64,000 nucleotides of DNA from Thalassotalea sp. 1_MG-2023. GTDB lineage: Bacteria > Pseudomonadota > Gammaproteobacteria > Enterobacterales > Alteromonadaceae. Below are positions 1 through 8,205 of this stretch, in pieces (within the stretch, counting starts at the first letter, position 1; each line of letters starts with the position of its first letter). The DNA lies in contig NZ_JAUOPD010000006.1 of NCBI RefSeq assembly GCF_030546745.1, forward strand, positions 1 to 64,000. Reading direction: 5' to 3'. The notes beneath the pieces were generated by a model. That model did not search any database and was not told where the DNA came from. It was given only the letters and a program-made list of their open reading frames with translations. The position numbers were made by a program, and so were the translations under genes.

Positions 1-34
1 CACGCTTGGCGTGCTCAGCCAAACCACCCAGTGT

Positions 35-60
35 CGATAAACACTGTAAAAAGTTTATCG
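35..60. repeat. Perfect 8-bp inverted repeat upstream of tRNA-Ser
   Basis: CGATAAAC at 35-42 is mirrored by GTTTATCG at 53-60 with a 10-nt loop. There is no T-tract after it, so it is either a weak terminator of a gene to the left of the window or a processing hairpin before the tRNA. Bases 1-30 also contain a short CACGC/GCGTG hairpin, but I could not assign them to a gene. Confidence 0.35.
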
Positions 61-82
61 CTATAAAAATGAATCAAATTTA

Positions 83-170
83 GGTGACGTGTCCGAGTGG
101 CTGAAGGAGCACGCCTGGAAAGTGTGTAAAGGGCAACCTTTCGAGAGTTCGAATCTCTCCGTCACCGCCA
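83..170 (+). tRNA. tRNA-Ser (anticodon GGA)
   Basis: The sequence folds as a class II tRNA. The acceptor arms GGTGACG (83-89) and CGTCACC (160-166) pair. The anticodon stem CACGC/GTGTG encloses the loop CTGGAAA, giving anticodon GGA at 117-119. A variable arm of the long serine type follows (GGGCAACC region), then the T arm GAGAGTTCGAATCTCTC. Discriminator G167 and an encoded CCA (168-170) complete it. It reads UCC/UCU codons. No integrase or attachment-site duplication is visible next to it. Confidence 0.95.
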
Positions 171-413
171 TCTTCTCTTCTGTTATTATCCAATGAATTT
201 CCTCATATCAAAAAATAGCTTTTGCAGCTGCTTTTTAATTCGATAACATCGAAACTAAGCTATAAATTAATACAGTTTTCTCATGGGTATTCGGCAATCC
301 CCACATTTTACTGTAAGGAGGTAATCTAAAAGTTACTTCGATTGAAATGAAAAGAGTTAACTAATGATACTATTGCTCTTAGTTCATTGGTTCCAAACAT
401 CGTTTTAGCCATT

Positions 414-2144
414 TCATTTACTATTAGTGATTTTACGGGCCGTCATTTTTACCCCGACAGTAATGATTCTATCCATTAGCATTTCATGAATGGTTAATTC
501 AACATTTTCTAAAATAACCGATTTACCAACTTCTACATTATCTATGAGTTTACTTTTAATGAGCTGTTCTAAGGTTTCGTTTTCAGAGCCATTTACTTCT
601 ATATTATAGGAGTGAGATAATTCTAATATTCTTGTAGTAGCTTTAACTTTAAATTCGTCTAGCAAAGTATTGAGATTTTTTCGCTTTGATTTACTAGAGA
701 AAACAAAATTCACAAAAGACCTAATTGCAGGCTTTAATACAATAAATAAATGATCGCCCGTCAATAATTGAGTTGAGCCTCTTGGTGCGATTATCTTATC
801 GTTTCGGGTAATCATTGCAACTACGGCACTTTCAGGTAAGGCAAGTTGTGATAACCGTCGCTCTACCGCACGTGATTTCTCATCAATAGTGATTTCTACA
901 ATATCAGCATTTACATCTTTCAGTGACATAATTTCTAATGTGGCTGCTGGCTTCTCTTGAGGCGGCAATGTTAGCTTTAATGCTTTGGCCATTAAAGCCA
1001 AGGTAGAGCCTTGAACCGTTGCTGAAATAAGAACAACGAAAAACACTACGTTAAAGATAAGCGCGGCTCCGGGTAACCCAAATATATAAGGGAATATCGC
1101 TAAAATAATAGGCACAGAGCCTCTTAAGCCCACCCAAGAAACTAAGGTGATTTCTCGCCATCTAAACCTAAAAAGCGCGAGAATTGGAATTACTGCCAAA
1201 GGACGAGCGATAAAAATTAATACGAGTGCTATAACAAGGCCTTCTAGCCAAACCTCTAATAATAATGAAGGGGTTATTAATAAACCGAGTACTAAGAACA
1301 TTGTTATTTGACTCAGCCAAGCAAGGCCGTCGTGAAATAAAAATGTGTTTTTTCTGGCGATAAAGTGACTATTTCCTATAACCGTGCCGGTAATAAACAC
1401 AGCTAAAAACCCACTTCCGCCAACATAAGCGGTTATACCAAATGACAATAAACCGCAGGCTGCTACTAGCACAGGGTATAGACCTGCTGCTGATAACTGA
1501 GTGTTATTGATTAATTTGACTGATAACCAACCGATTAGTAACCCGAACAATCCCCCAAAACCCATTTGTGAGGCAAATAATGCTAATAATTGGGTGCCGG
1601 GCTCCATCCCATTAACTAAAATTTCTAACAGACCTACGGTAAGGAAGATGGCCATTGGATCGTTTGATGCACTTTCGATTTCAAGTGTAGAGCTAAGCTT
1701 TTTGTCTAAATTAATACCGGCATTGCGCAATAGTGAAAATACAGCAGCAGCATCAGTAGAGCCAACAATAGCGCCAATTAACATTCCATATAATAAGGGT
1801 AAATCTAAGATATAGGCTGCCGCGTATCCGGTAACTGCCCCGGTGATAAGTACACCAAGAGTTGCTAATGCAGAAGCTGGTTTCCACACCTTTTTAATTG
1901 ATTTAAAAGGTGTTTGTAAACCACCGTCAAACAATATCATTGCTAATGCCAGCGTTCCTAGCGCATGCGCTGCTTCAGCATTATCAAACATTATTCCACC
2001 AGGACCATCTTCCCCTGCGAGCATACCAACTAATAAAAAGAGTACTAAAACAGGTAAGCCCAAACGAGCAGACAATTGACTCGACAAAATACCAATTAGA
2101 ATAAGTGCGGCTGCAAGTAGAATAAACTGATCAATCAGAAACAT
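414..2144 (-). CDS. nhaP2: K+/H+ antiporter, NhaP2/CvrA type (CPA1 family)
   Basis: This 576-residue inner-membrane protein has about 12-13 hydrophobic segments in its first ~390 residues (Na+/H+ exchanger fold, including the STDAAAVFSLLR and ESASNDPMA helices that carry the transport aspartates). A cytoplasmic TrkA-C-like regulatory domain and a C-terminal extension follow. Length and layout match E. coli CvrA/NhaP2 (about 578 residues), which exchanges cytoplasmic K+ for H+. The ATG at 2144 is preceded by a good ribosome site (GGGGA). The 5' leader carries a short CGCGC/GCGCG hairpin (2160-2173). It converges on the tRNA; no partner gene is evident. The substrate ion is inferred from family resemblance. 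Confidence 0.9.
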   Translation of the reverse strand: MFLIDQFILLAAALILIGILSSQLSARLGLPVLVLFLLVGMLAGEDGPGGIMFDNAEAAHALGTLALAMILFDGGLQTPFKSIKKVWKPASALATLGVLITGAVTGYAAAYILDLPLLYGMLIGAIVGSTDAAAVFSLLRNAGINLDKKLSSTLEIESASNDPMAIFLTVGLLEILVNGMEPGTQLLALFASQMGFGGLFGLLIGWLSVKLINNTQLSAAGLYPVLVAACGLLSFGITAYVGGSGFLAVFITGTVIGNSHFIARKNTFLFHDGLAWLSQITMFLVLGLLITPSLLLEVWLEGLVIALVLIFIARPLAVIPILALFRFRWREITLVSWVGLRGSVPIILAIFPYIFGLPGAALIFNVVFFVVLISATVQGSTLALMAKALKLTLPPQEKPAATLEIMSLKDVNADIVEITIDEKSRAVERRLSQLALPESAVVAMITRNDKIIAPRGSTQLLTGDHLFIVLKPAIRSFVNFVFSSKSKRKNLNTLLDEFKVKATTRILELSHSYNIEVNGSENETLEQLIKSKLIDNVEVGKSVILENVELTIHEMLMDRIITVGVKMTARKITNSK

Positions 2145-2422
2145 TAGTTCCCCAGTACTCGCGCCTATGCGCGAAACTAATAAGGTAAACCTTTATTATA
2201 TGGTAATTAATTCAACACATAAAATTTAATTATTTGTTATGTTTTTTGTTGTGAGCGGTAGGCAGTTTAGTAAGTTAGTTCCACAATCCCCATGATTCGA
2301 TAATAATTCAGTGCGCACAGGCTGCTTATTTAACAGTTGTTTCAAAATTGTGATCATTTATTATTTAATGGGAATGAAAGGTCATTTTATAAATTGGCAA
2401 GTTATAGGAATATAAACGCACT

Positions 2423-3043
2423 ATGTTAAATTCAGTAAATATTGGAACTCGTGAAGTAACACCTTCAAATATTATTTGTATCGGGCGGAATTATGTTGAA
2501 CATATTGAAGAGCTTGGTAATGAAATTCCAGAAGAAATGGTCGTTTTCAACAAGCCTAATTCAGCAATATCAAAAGAGCTTTACTCGTTTTATGACGAAC
2601 CTTTGCATTACGAAGCAGAGCTTTGTTTTATTGTTGAAAAAGGGCTGTTTTCAGCTGTAGGGTTTGGTATTGATCTGACTAAGCGCGCATTACAGGCTAA
2701 ATTAAAAACGAGCGGATTACCTTGGGAACGCGCCAAAGCGTTTAACGGAGCTGCCGTATTCAGTGATTTTAAAACGATTACTCCTGATGATATCAATAAC
2801 ACTTTAAGGTTAGTGCTCACTATAAATGATGAGGTTGCCCAACAAGGAGGTGTTCAATTGATGATGCACAAACCTAATGAAATATTAACTGAATTATCAT
2901 CTTTTACTACTGTAAATGATGGCGACATTATTATGTCTGGCACACCTAAAGGGGTTGGTAAGATTTCAAAAGGTGACTTATTTGAAGGCAACGTTTATTT
3001 AGGTGAACATTTATTAGTGTCAAAAAGTTGGGTAGCACAATAA
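2423..3043 (+). CDS. Fumarylacetoacetate hydrolase family protein
   Basis: This 206-residue, single-domain FAH-fold protein begins with the family signature (IICIGRNYVEHIEELGNE) and ends with GTPKGVG, typical of the C-terminal half of the fold. The metal-binding acidic residues lie in the segment YEAELCFIVEKG. Small proteins of this type (YcgM/YisK-like) hydrolyse or decarboxylate acylpyruvates and oxaloacetate with Mg2+ or Mn2+; the actual substrate here is unknown. The gene stands alone, upstream of the pigment operon. The ribosome site is weak: AGGAA lies about 12 bases ahead of the ATG. Confidence 0.8.
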   Translation: MLNSVNIGTREVTPSNIICIGRNYVEHIEELGNEIPEEMVVFNKPNSAISKELYSFYDEPLHYEAELCFIVEKGLFSAVGFGIDLTKRALQAKLKTSGLPWERAKAFNGAAVFSDFKTITPDDINNTLRLVLTINDEVAQQGGVQLMMHKPNEILTELSSFTTVNDGDIIMSGTPKGVGKISKGDLFEGNVYLGEHLLVSKSWVAQ

Positions 3044-3147
3044 CCGAGGCTTTGTTTAACCGTTTAAATGTTTACAGAATAAAACCGCGGAATATTCCAG
3101 TAATGCTATAAGTAAATTATAAATTGATTGTACAAATGTTTAACATG

Positions 3148-3175
3148 TTGAATATATTTCAATACCCGATATAAT
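3148..3175 (+). promoter_or_regulatory. Candidate sigma-70 promoter of the aryl polyene operon
   Basis: TTGAAT (3148-3153), a 16-bp spacer and TATAAT (3170-3175) sit about 65 bp ahead of the first gene of the pigment cluster. The -35 region overlaps an 8-bp palindrome AACATGTT (3142-3149) that could be a regulator site. This is the only promoter-like sequence I could see before the 20-gene run. The match is by eye and untested. Confidence 0.45.
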
Positions 3176-3239
3176 TCGCCGTCTGCAAGAACAAGTACCA
3201 TTAATTGAACAACCAGAACTGGTGTAGGGATGCATTTAA

Positions 3240-3953
3240 ATGCGGTTTTATGTCAATAATTTTTGCTATTTAAGTGCTGAAAATAAATCATCGCTAACCG
3301 ATGGTCGCCATTGCTTTGATAAGCATGAATTACCAAAATTAGATTGGGTTGCCCCTATGCAAAGAAGGCGATTGAGTGCCTTTACTAAAATGGCATTATA
3401 CTGCGCATCAGAGGCCAATCGTGATAGAGATCCTATTCCTGTTGTGTTTTCTTCCAGACATGGTGATTTACATAAAACAGCTAGCCTTTTAGATTCCTTA
3501 GCGTTAAATGAAAGTCTATCACCAGCGAGGTTCAGTATGTCTGTGCATAATGCTTCTGCTGGGTTACTCAGTATTTTAACGAACAATAAAGCCGCATCAA
3601 ATACCGTTTCTGCTGGGAAAGAGTCATTGTTGATGGCAATAATTGATGCGTATGCCAAGTTGATGAATGATAACAACGAACAAGTACTCGTTGTTCATTG
3701 CGATCAAGCATTACCGATTGAATACATCGGTTATCAAGATGAAAAACAAATTGACCATTGTTTAGCATTTATAATGTCTAAAAACATTACTACCGGTGAA
3801 GAGCTAATCATTGAGCATCGTGAACAAAGCGCACTTGATGAAAACACCATATTGCCTCATGGCATAGTTTTTGGAGAATTCCTGACCAACAAACACAACG
3901 ATTGCTTATTGCACGGACGAAGAAGTAACTGGTTTGTTAAGGCGATAACGTGA
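3240..3953 (+). CDS. apeC: Ketosynthase-like chain-length factor of the aryl polyene system
   Basis: This 237-residue protein matches the short 'beta-ketoacyl synthase-like, N-terminal' family (Ketoacyl-synt_2) that opens aryl polyene clusters. Conserved pieces include LDWVAPMQRRRLSAFTKMAL, VFSSRHGD and SVHNASAGLLSI. The usual active-site cysteine is absent: the equivalent stretch reads TVSAGKESLL. It should therefore act as the chain-length partner of the catalytic ketosynthase at 15683-16888, as ApeC does with ApeO. It is the first gene of the operon. The next gene overlaps its stop codon by 4 bases. Confidence 0.88.
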   Translation: MRFYVNNFCYLSAENKSSLTDGRHCFDKHELPKLDWVAPMQRRRLSAFTKMALYCASEANRDRDPIPVVFSSRHGDLHKTASLLDSLALNESLSPARFSMSVHNASAGLLSILTNNKAASNTVSAGKESLLMAIIDAYAKLMNDNNEQVLVVHCDQALPIEYIGYQDEKQIDHCLAFIMSKNITTGEELIIEHREQSALDENTILPHGIVFGEFLTNKHNDCLLHGRRSNWFVKAIT

Positions 3954-4717
3954 ACCATATCAGTTATGTTTGGCGGTTAATCGCAACAGGGTTTTGTTTT
4001 TTTGTTTTCGGTTTTGGAGGTTTGATTATCTCTATTTTTATTTGTCCGTTACAAGTTTTAATTTATTCAAATAGAGACAAAAGAAAGCGTAAAGCACGTA
4101 AAATGGTGCATTACTTGTTTAAAGGTTTTGTATGCTTATTAAAATATAGTGGCACAGCAAAATTTAACATTGAAAATAAGAACCACCTCGAGCACTTGTC
4201 AGGAAATATAGTGATGGCTAATCATCCCTCACTAATTGATGTTGTTGTGCTTATTTCTATTATTCCAAATGCAGATTGTGTTGTTAAAGCAACCTTATTT
4301 AACAACCCTTTTATTAAGGCCATTTTAAGTAACACTGGGTATATCAGTAATGATTGTGCTGATGGTGTAATTGAAGATTGCCGGCAATCACTTCATTGTG
4401 GAAATAACCTTATTATTTTCCCTGAAGGAACACGAACAATACCTGGTGAAGTGGTAAGGTTTCAACGAGGAGCAGCCAATATTGCTTTGCGTTGTAACGC
4501 TCCTATAACGCCAGTTTTAATAAACGTTGAGCCAACGACCTTAACAAAAGCGGAAAAATGGTATCATATTCCAAATAAACGCTTTGTATTTAGTTTAATG
4601 TTAGCCAATAAAACACCGTCATTTACTTTTACTGGTGAGAATGCAATGAGCAAAATGAGTCGTCAGTTTACCGCTGTTTTAGAACAGCATTACCGAGAGG
4701 AAATAGCAAGAATATGA
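3950..4717 (+). CDS. Lysophospholipid-type acyltransferase of the aryl polyene cluster (ApeD-like)
   Basis: This 255-residue PlsC-family acyltransferase has one or two N-terminal membrane segments (residues about 10-40), a basic patch (NRDKRKRKARK), the catalytic H-X4-D motif as H92 to D97 in NHPSLID, and the acceptor-binding FPEGTRT at about 158-164. In APE clusters this gene is thought to help attach the polyene to a lipid or sugar acceptor at the inner membrane. The start is GTG at 3950, overlapping the previous stop, with AAGG just upstream. The following ACP gene overlaps by 4 bases (ATGA). Confidence 0.85.
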   Translation: MNHISYVWRLIATGFCFFVFGFGGLIISIFICPLQVLIYSNRDKRKRKARKMVHYLFKGFVCLLKYSGTAKFNIENKNHLEHLSGNIVMANHPSLIDVVVLISIIPNADCVVKATLFNNPFIKAILSNTGYISNDCADGVIEDCRQSLHCGNNLIIFPEGTRTIPGEVVRFQRGAANIALRCNAPITPVLINVEPTTLTKAEKWYHIPNKRFVFSLMLANKTPSFTFTGENAMSKMSRQFTAVLEQHYREEIARI

Positions 4718-4974
4718 GTGATTTAGTACTCGAAGTGAAAATGTTAATCATTGAATCTTTGGATCTGGAAGATGTTACTGTTGACGATATTAAAAATGAT
4801 GAACCGTTATTTGTAGATGGTTTAGGATTAGATAGTATTGATGCTTTAGAATTAGGCTTAGCGATTAAAAAACGTTTTGATATTAAACTTGATGCAAACT
4901 CAGAAGAAACTAAACAGCATTTTTCGTCAGTGAATAGTTTGGTCGAATTTATACGAAGTGTTAAAAATCAATAG
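4714..4974 (+). CDS. apeE: Acyl carrier protein 1 of the aryl polyene cluster
   Basis: This 86-residue acidic carrier protein has the phosphopantetheine site LGLDSIDALEL, with Ser41 as attachment residue. It is the first of two ACPs that hold the starter and growing polyene chain. It overlaps the acyltransferase gene by ATGA and is 8 bases from the second ACP. The phosphopantetheinyl transferase at 21298-21957 is the likely activating enzyme. Paired, non-identical ACPs at this position match ApeE/ApeF; which one carries which intermediate cannot be read from sequence. Confidence 0.92.
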   Translation: MSDLVLEVKMLIIESLDLEDVTVDDIKNDEPLFVDGLGLDSIDALELGLAIKKRFDIKLDANSEETKQHFSSVNSLVEFIRSVKNQ

Positions 4975-4982
4975 GTATACAG

Positions 4983-5234
4983 ATGAAGTCTAGAGAAGAA
5001 ATGTTAACAACATTAAGCGAAATTTTAGTTGAAGATTTCGAGGTTGATGAAGCTGATATCAAGCCGGAAACACATTTATATGAAGAACTTGAGCTAGATA
5101 GTATCGATGCTGTTGACTTGGTTGTTAAGTTAAGCCAAATAACTGGAAAAAAAATTAACCCTGATGCGTTTAAACGCGTAAGAACGGTTGGTGATGTTAT
5201 TGATGAACTTGAAGCATTATTATTGACCAAGTGA
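4983..5234 (+). CDS. apeF: Acyl carrier protein 2 of the aryl polyene cluster
   Basis: This 83-residue carrier protein has Ser40 in the motif LELDSIDAVDL and the usual four-helix acidic composition. It is clearly diverged from the first ACP, so the pair is probably not a recent duplication. The gene lies 8 bases after ACP1, and its stop overlaps the GTG start of the membrane-protein gene. The role is inferred from its fixed position in APE clusters. Confidence 0.92.
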   Translation: MKSREEMLTTLSEILVEDFEVDEADIKPETHLYEELELDSIDAVDLVVKLSQITGKKINPDAFKRVRTVGDVIDELEALLLTK

Positions 5235-5797
5235 AAACTCCGCTAACTGTGCTATTGGGTGGACTTGTAATTGTCTACCCGTTTATTGTTTATTTTGGCT
5301 TACAATACGTTGAACCCCGTTGGCTTGGTATTGCGCTTTTGAGTATCGTGATCTTGCGATTTCAATTATCTAAATCGTTGGTGAATAAAATGCCTTGGTT
5401 GCCTGTGTCGACGGTTTTAGGTGCATGCGTCATCTTATTTTCCATCATTATCAATCAAGATAGTGGAATTTTATTTTATCCTGTTATTGTCAATGTTGCT
5501 TTGTTTTTGGCGTTCAGTTATTCGCTAGTGAGAAAGCCTTGTGTGATTGAAACTTTCGCTCGCATTACAAATGATAATTTAAGTGAGAAAGCGGTTCATT
5601 ATACTGAAAATGTTACCAAGGTATGGTGCATTTTTTTTGTTTTAAATGCTTCCATATCAACGTACACAACATTGTGCTTATCAAAAGAAGCGTGGGTGCT
5701 GTATAACGGCTTTATCGCTTATATTGCTATGGCAATAGTTTTTTTAATAGAGTTATTGGTTAGGCGTTCAGTACAAAAAAACGATGAAAATAAATAA
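5231..5797 (+). CDS. Integral membrane protein of the aryl polyene cluster (COG4648-like, ApeG position)
   Basis: This 188-residue protein is mostly hydrophobic, with about five predicted membrane helices (residues ~5-25, 30-45, 55-72, 75-93 and a late pair near 125-180). It corresponds to the conserved membrane protein found between the ACPs and the synthetase in APE loci; no enzymatic motif is visible. It may anchor or organise the biosynthetic enzymes at the membrane, which is inference. The start is GTG 5231 inside the preceding stop, with no clear ribosome site, so translation is probably coupled. It overlaps the next gene by 14 bases. Confidence 0.75.
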   Translation: MKTPLTVLLGGLVIVYPFIVYFGLQYVEPRWLGIALLSIVILRFQLSKSLVNKMPWLPVSTVLGACVILFSIIINQDSGILFYPVIVNVALFLAFSYSLVRKPCVIETFARITNDNLSEKAVHYTENVTKVWCIFFVLNASISTYTTLCLSKEAWVLYNGFIAYIAMAIVFLIELLVRRSVQKNDENK

Positions 5798-7118
5798 ATT
5801 TATTGGTGAAAATCCTCAGTTGTTTTCTGGGCAATCGCCGTATTCCAGTGATGACTTTCTTCAAGATGTTGAACAATATCGACGGTTAATTAAAACGACC
5901 ATTGCGGTACGTTCTTCGATAAAAGTTATGCTCTACGACGCTAATATTTACCGTTTTTTAGTGCGGTTTTTGGCTTTGGGTATTGAAAACGTTAGTGTGA
6001 TTTTACCGCCTAACGAACAAGTTGGTACGCTTGAAAGTATCGCCGAATCTGCTGACTATACTGCTGGTAATATATTAATCAGTGATATGCCTTCGATTGA
6101 AGATGCGTGCTTATTCACTGAAAAAATGTCGGCGCCAATTTGGCCTGAAAGTAGTGAGGTTGTTTTTTTTACTTCAGGTACATCGGGCAAACCAAAAGCT
6201 ATTATCAAAAACTGGTCATTATTAAATAAAGAATTGTTAACATTAGCAAAACTGTTTCCAATGTCAGCAGAAAGTGCTTTTGTTTCCACGGTTTCACACC
6301 AACATATTTATGGTTTGCTTTTTCGAGCCCTACTTCCGTTAAAAAATGGCAATACCGTTTATCAAACCCAAGAATTTCCTGAGCATATTGCTAACGTTAT
6401 ACGTCATCACAAACACGTAGTGTTAGTTTCGAGTCCTGCGTTTTTATCTCGTTTAGTTGAAGACAACGTTATCGCAAGGTATCAACATCATTTGCATGTT
6501 GTTTTTTGTTCTGGGGGAAAATTAGAAGTTAGTCATGCATTACGTTTATTTGCACAATTTCAAAAACCAATAACGCAAATTTATGGCAGTACAGAATCCG
6601 GAGGAATTGCATATCGACATGTTTGTAAACCGTCTGATGAACTTTGGCAATTGTTCCCTGGTGTAAAATGTGAAGTAGACCCTAGCTCTCATCGATTATT
6701 ACTTCATTCACCTTTTGTGAAAGAAGATACATTACAGCTTGATGATATTTGCCAAATAGAGCAGGGAAAATTACGGTTGCTAGGCAGGGTAGATCGAACC
6801 ATTAAACTTGAAGAAAAACGAGTTAATTTAACGCATATGGAGGAGGTGTGTTGCCAGCATGAATGGATTGAAAGTGTTAAACTTTTTGAGTTGAAACAAC
6901 AAAGAACAATAATAGCAGCTGTTGTGGTATTAACCCCTTTGGGAAAATCGGCACTAGCAGAGCAAGGTTCACGAAGCGTAACGGTTCAATTAAAAACATA
7001 TCTACAACAATATTTTGAACGAGTAACGCTACCACGTAAATGGCGTTTTGTAGAACGCTTCCCTTATAATGCACAGGGAAAATTACCAATGAATGAATTG
7101 GAGAAGCTGTTTGTCTGA
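5784..7118 (+). CDS. apeH: AMP-dependent acyl-ACP synthetase loading the aryl starter
   Basis: This 444-residue ANL-family adenylating enzyme is shorter than usual acyl-CoA ligases. The P-loop FFTSGTSGKPKA lies near residue 130, the motif QIYGSTESGG near 265, the hinge-like LRLLGRVDRTIKLEEKRV near 325, and the C-terminal PYNAQGKLPMNE carries the catalytic lysine. In APE systems this enzyme (ApeH) loads an aromatic acid onto an ACP. The ammonia-lyase encoded at 9168-10706 would supply that acid. It is coupled to both neighbours by overlaps. Confidence 0.88.
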   Translation: MKINKFIGENPQLFSGQSPYSSDDFLQDVEQYRRLIKTTIAVRSSIKVMLYDANIYRFLVRFLALGIENVSVILPPNEQVGTLESIAESADYTAGNILISDMPSIEDACLFTEKMSAPIWPESSEVVFFTSGTSGKPKAIIKNWSLLNKELLTLAKLFPMSAESAFVSTVSHQHIYGLLFRALLPLKNGNTVYQTQEFPEHIANVIRHHKHVVLVSSPAFLSRLVEDNVIARYQHHLHVVFCSGGKLEVSHALRLFAQFQKPITQIYGSTESGGIAYRHVCKPSDELWQLFPGVKCEVDPSSHRLLLHSPFVKEDTLQLDDICQIEQGKLRLLGRVDRTIKLEEKRVNLTHMEEVCCQHEWIESVKLFELKQQRTIIAAVVVLTPLGKSALAEQGSRSVTVQLKTYLQQYFERVTLPRKWRFVERFPYNAQGKLPMNELEKLFV

Positions 7119-7470
7119 TTTAACAAATATTTTACCAAATATTGAAGCTGTTAAGGTTTTTGATAATGAAGTATCAATGTCAGTGTTCGTTGCTGAGAAT
7201 ATTGATTACTTTAAAGGCCACTTTCCACAAGCGTCAATTTTGCCAGGTGTTGTGCAGCTAGATTGGGCAATACACTTTGCTAGAGAATATTTATCGATTT
7301 CGAATTCTGCGGTTAAAAATGTTGAAGTGTTAAAATTTCAAGAAGTAATCACTCCTAACATGAAAGTGACACTGCTATTAACACTAAAAAGTGCAGATAA
7401 ATTTACCTTTAAATACATTTCAGCTAAAGGTACACATGCTTCAGGGCGAATAGTGTTAGAGGAAACCTAG
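7111..7470 (+). CDS. apeI: Hot-dog 3-hydroxyacyl-ACP dehydratase, first subunit (FabZ-like)
   Basis: This is a single hot-dog domain of about 119 residues. The active-site segment FKGHFPQASILPGVVQLDWA-type sequence resembles FabZ, with the catalytic His in GHFP and an acidic residue in QLDWA. In APE systems ApeI pairs with ApeP (here 16869-17324). Start choice: the TTG at 7111 has GGAG seven bases upstream, while the in-frame ATG at 7093 has a poorer site and would add six residues (MNWRSC) that look like read-through of the overlapping synthetase gene. Either start overlaps the synthetase. Confidence 0.85.
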   Translation: MSDLTNILPNIEAVKVFDNEVSMSVFVAENIDYFKGHFPQASILPGVVQLDWAIHFAREYLSISNSAVKNVEVLKFQEVITPNMKVTLLLTLKSADKFTFKYISAKGTHASGRIVLEET

Positions 7471-8205
7471 TTGCGATACTGTTTTGTGATACCTAATTAT
7501 AACCATATTGAAAACCTAGCCGCTCAAATAACGGCATTAGCTAAGCATGGTCTAACAATTTTCATGGTTAATGATGGTAGTGATTTACAGGTAAAGTCAG
7601 ACTTAGAAGCGCTTACTGCTCAAGAGCCGTTATTAACGTTATTACATCATGAAACTAATCAAGGCAAAGGTGGGGCAGTTCAAACTGGGCTAACATATGC
7701 ATTGGCAGAAGGGTTTGATTATGCCATTCAAGTGGATGCAGACGGCCAACATTGTCTTGATGACATTCCAGCGTTAATTGCGTTATCTCAACAATTCCCA
7801 CATTCGGTTATAAGTGGAAAGCCTGTTTATGATGATTCTATACCCAAGCTTCGTTATTTAGCTCGTTATATTACGCATTTTTGGGTGATAATCGAAACTC
7901 TTTCAACGTCATTAAAAGACACGATGTGCGGTTTTCGTGTTTACCCATTAAAGCCAAGTGTTGCTTTGCTCGATAACGTGGCAATCGGCAAACGAATGGA
8001 TTTTGATATTGAAATTTTAGTTCGTCTTTATTGGCGAGGGGTTAGAACTCAATTTATAGAAACAAATGTTATTTATCCTCAAAACGGAATTTCTCATTTT
8101 AAAGCATTTGAAGATAATGTCAGAATTTCATGGATGCACACCAAATTATGCTTTGGTATGTTACTTAGATTGCCAATCTTAATTGCGAGAAAATTCAAAC
8201 AATGA
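7471..8205 (+). CDS. Family 2 glycosyltransferase of the aryl polyene cluster
   Basis: This 244-residue GT-A fold enzyme has the nucleotide-sugar site FMVNDGSD near residue 35 and the metal-binding motif QVDADGQH near 90. Its closest style is dolichol-phosphate-mannose-synthase-like GT2 proteins, with a basic C-terminus (RKFKQ). In APE loci this is the first half of the glycosyltransferase/acyltransferase unit (ApeJ position), here split from the acyltransferase that follows with a 4-base overlap. It should transfer a sugar to the polyene head or its lipid anchor. It starts with TTG at 7471, supported by GAGGA seven bases upstream. Confidence 0.82.
   Translation: MRYCFVIPNYNHIENLAAQITALAKHGLTIFMVNDGSDLQVKSDLEALTAQEPLLTLLHHETNQGKGGAVQTGLTYALAEGFDYAIQVDADGQHCLDDIPALIALSQQFPHSVISGKPVYDDSIPKLRYLARYITHFWVIIETLSTSLKDTMCGFRVYPLKPSVALLDNVAIGKRMDFDIEILVRLYWRGVRTQFIETNVIYPQNGISHFKAFEDNVRISWMHTKLCFGMLLRLPILIARKFKQ

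Noticed and set aside
1-30. Possible remnant of another tRNA or gene end at the left edge
   Set aside because: A small CACGC/GCGTG hairpin is visible, but no cloverleaf or reading frame can be completed inside the window.
313-380. Strong ribosome-site-like sequence (AAGGAGGT) after the tRNA
   Set aside because: Only a five-codon frame follows at a poor distance, so no gene is supported.
83-413. tRNA-Ser as an integration site of a genomic island
   Set aside because: No integrase gene, no repeat of the tRNA 3' end further right, and ordinary housekeeping genes follow.
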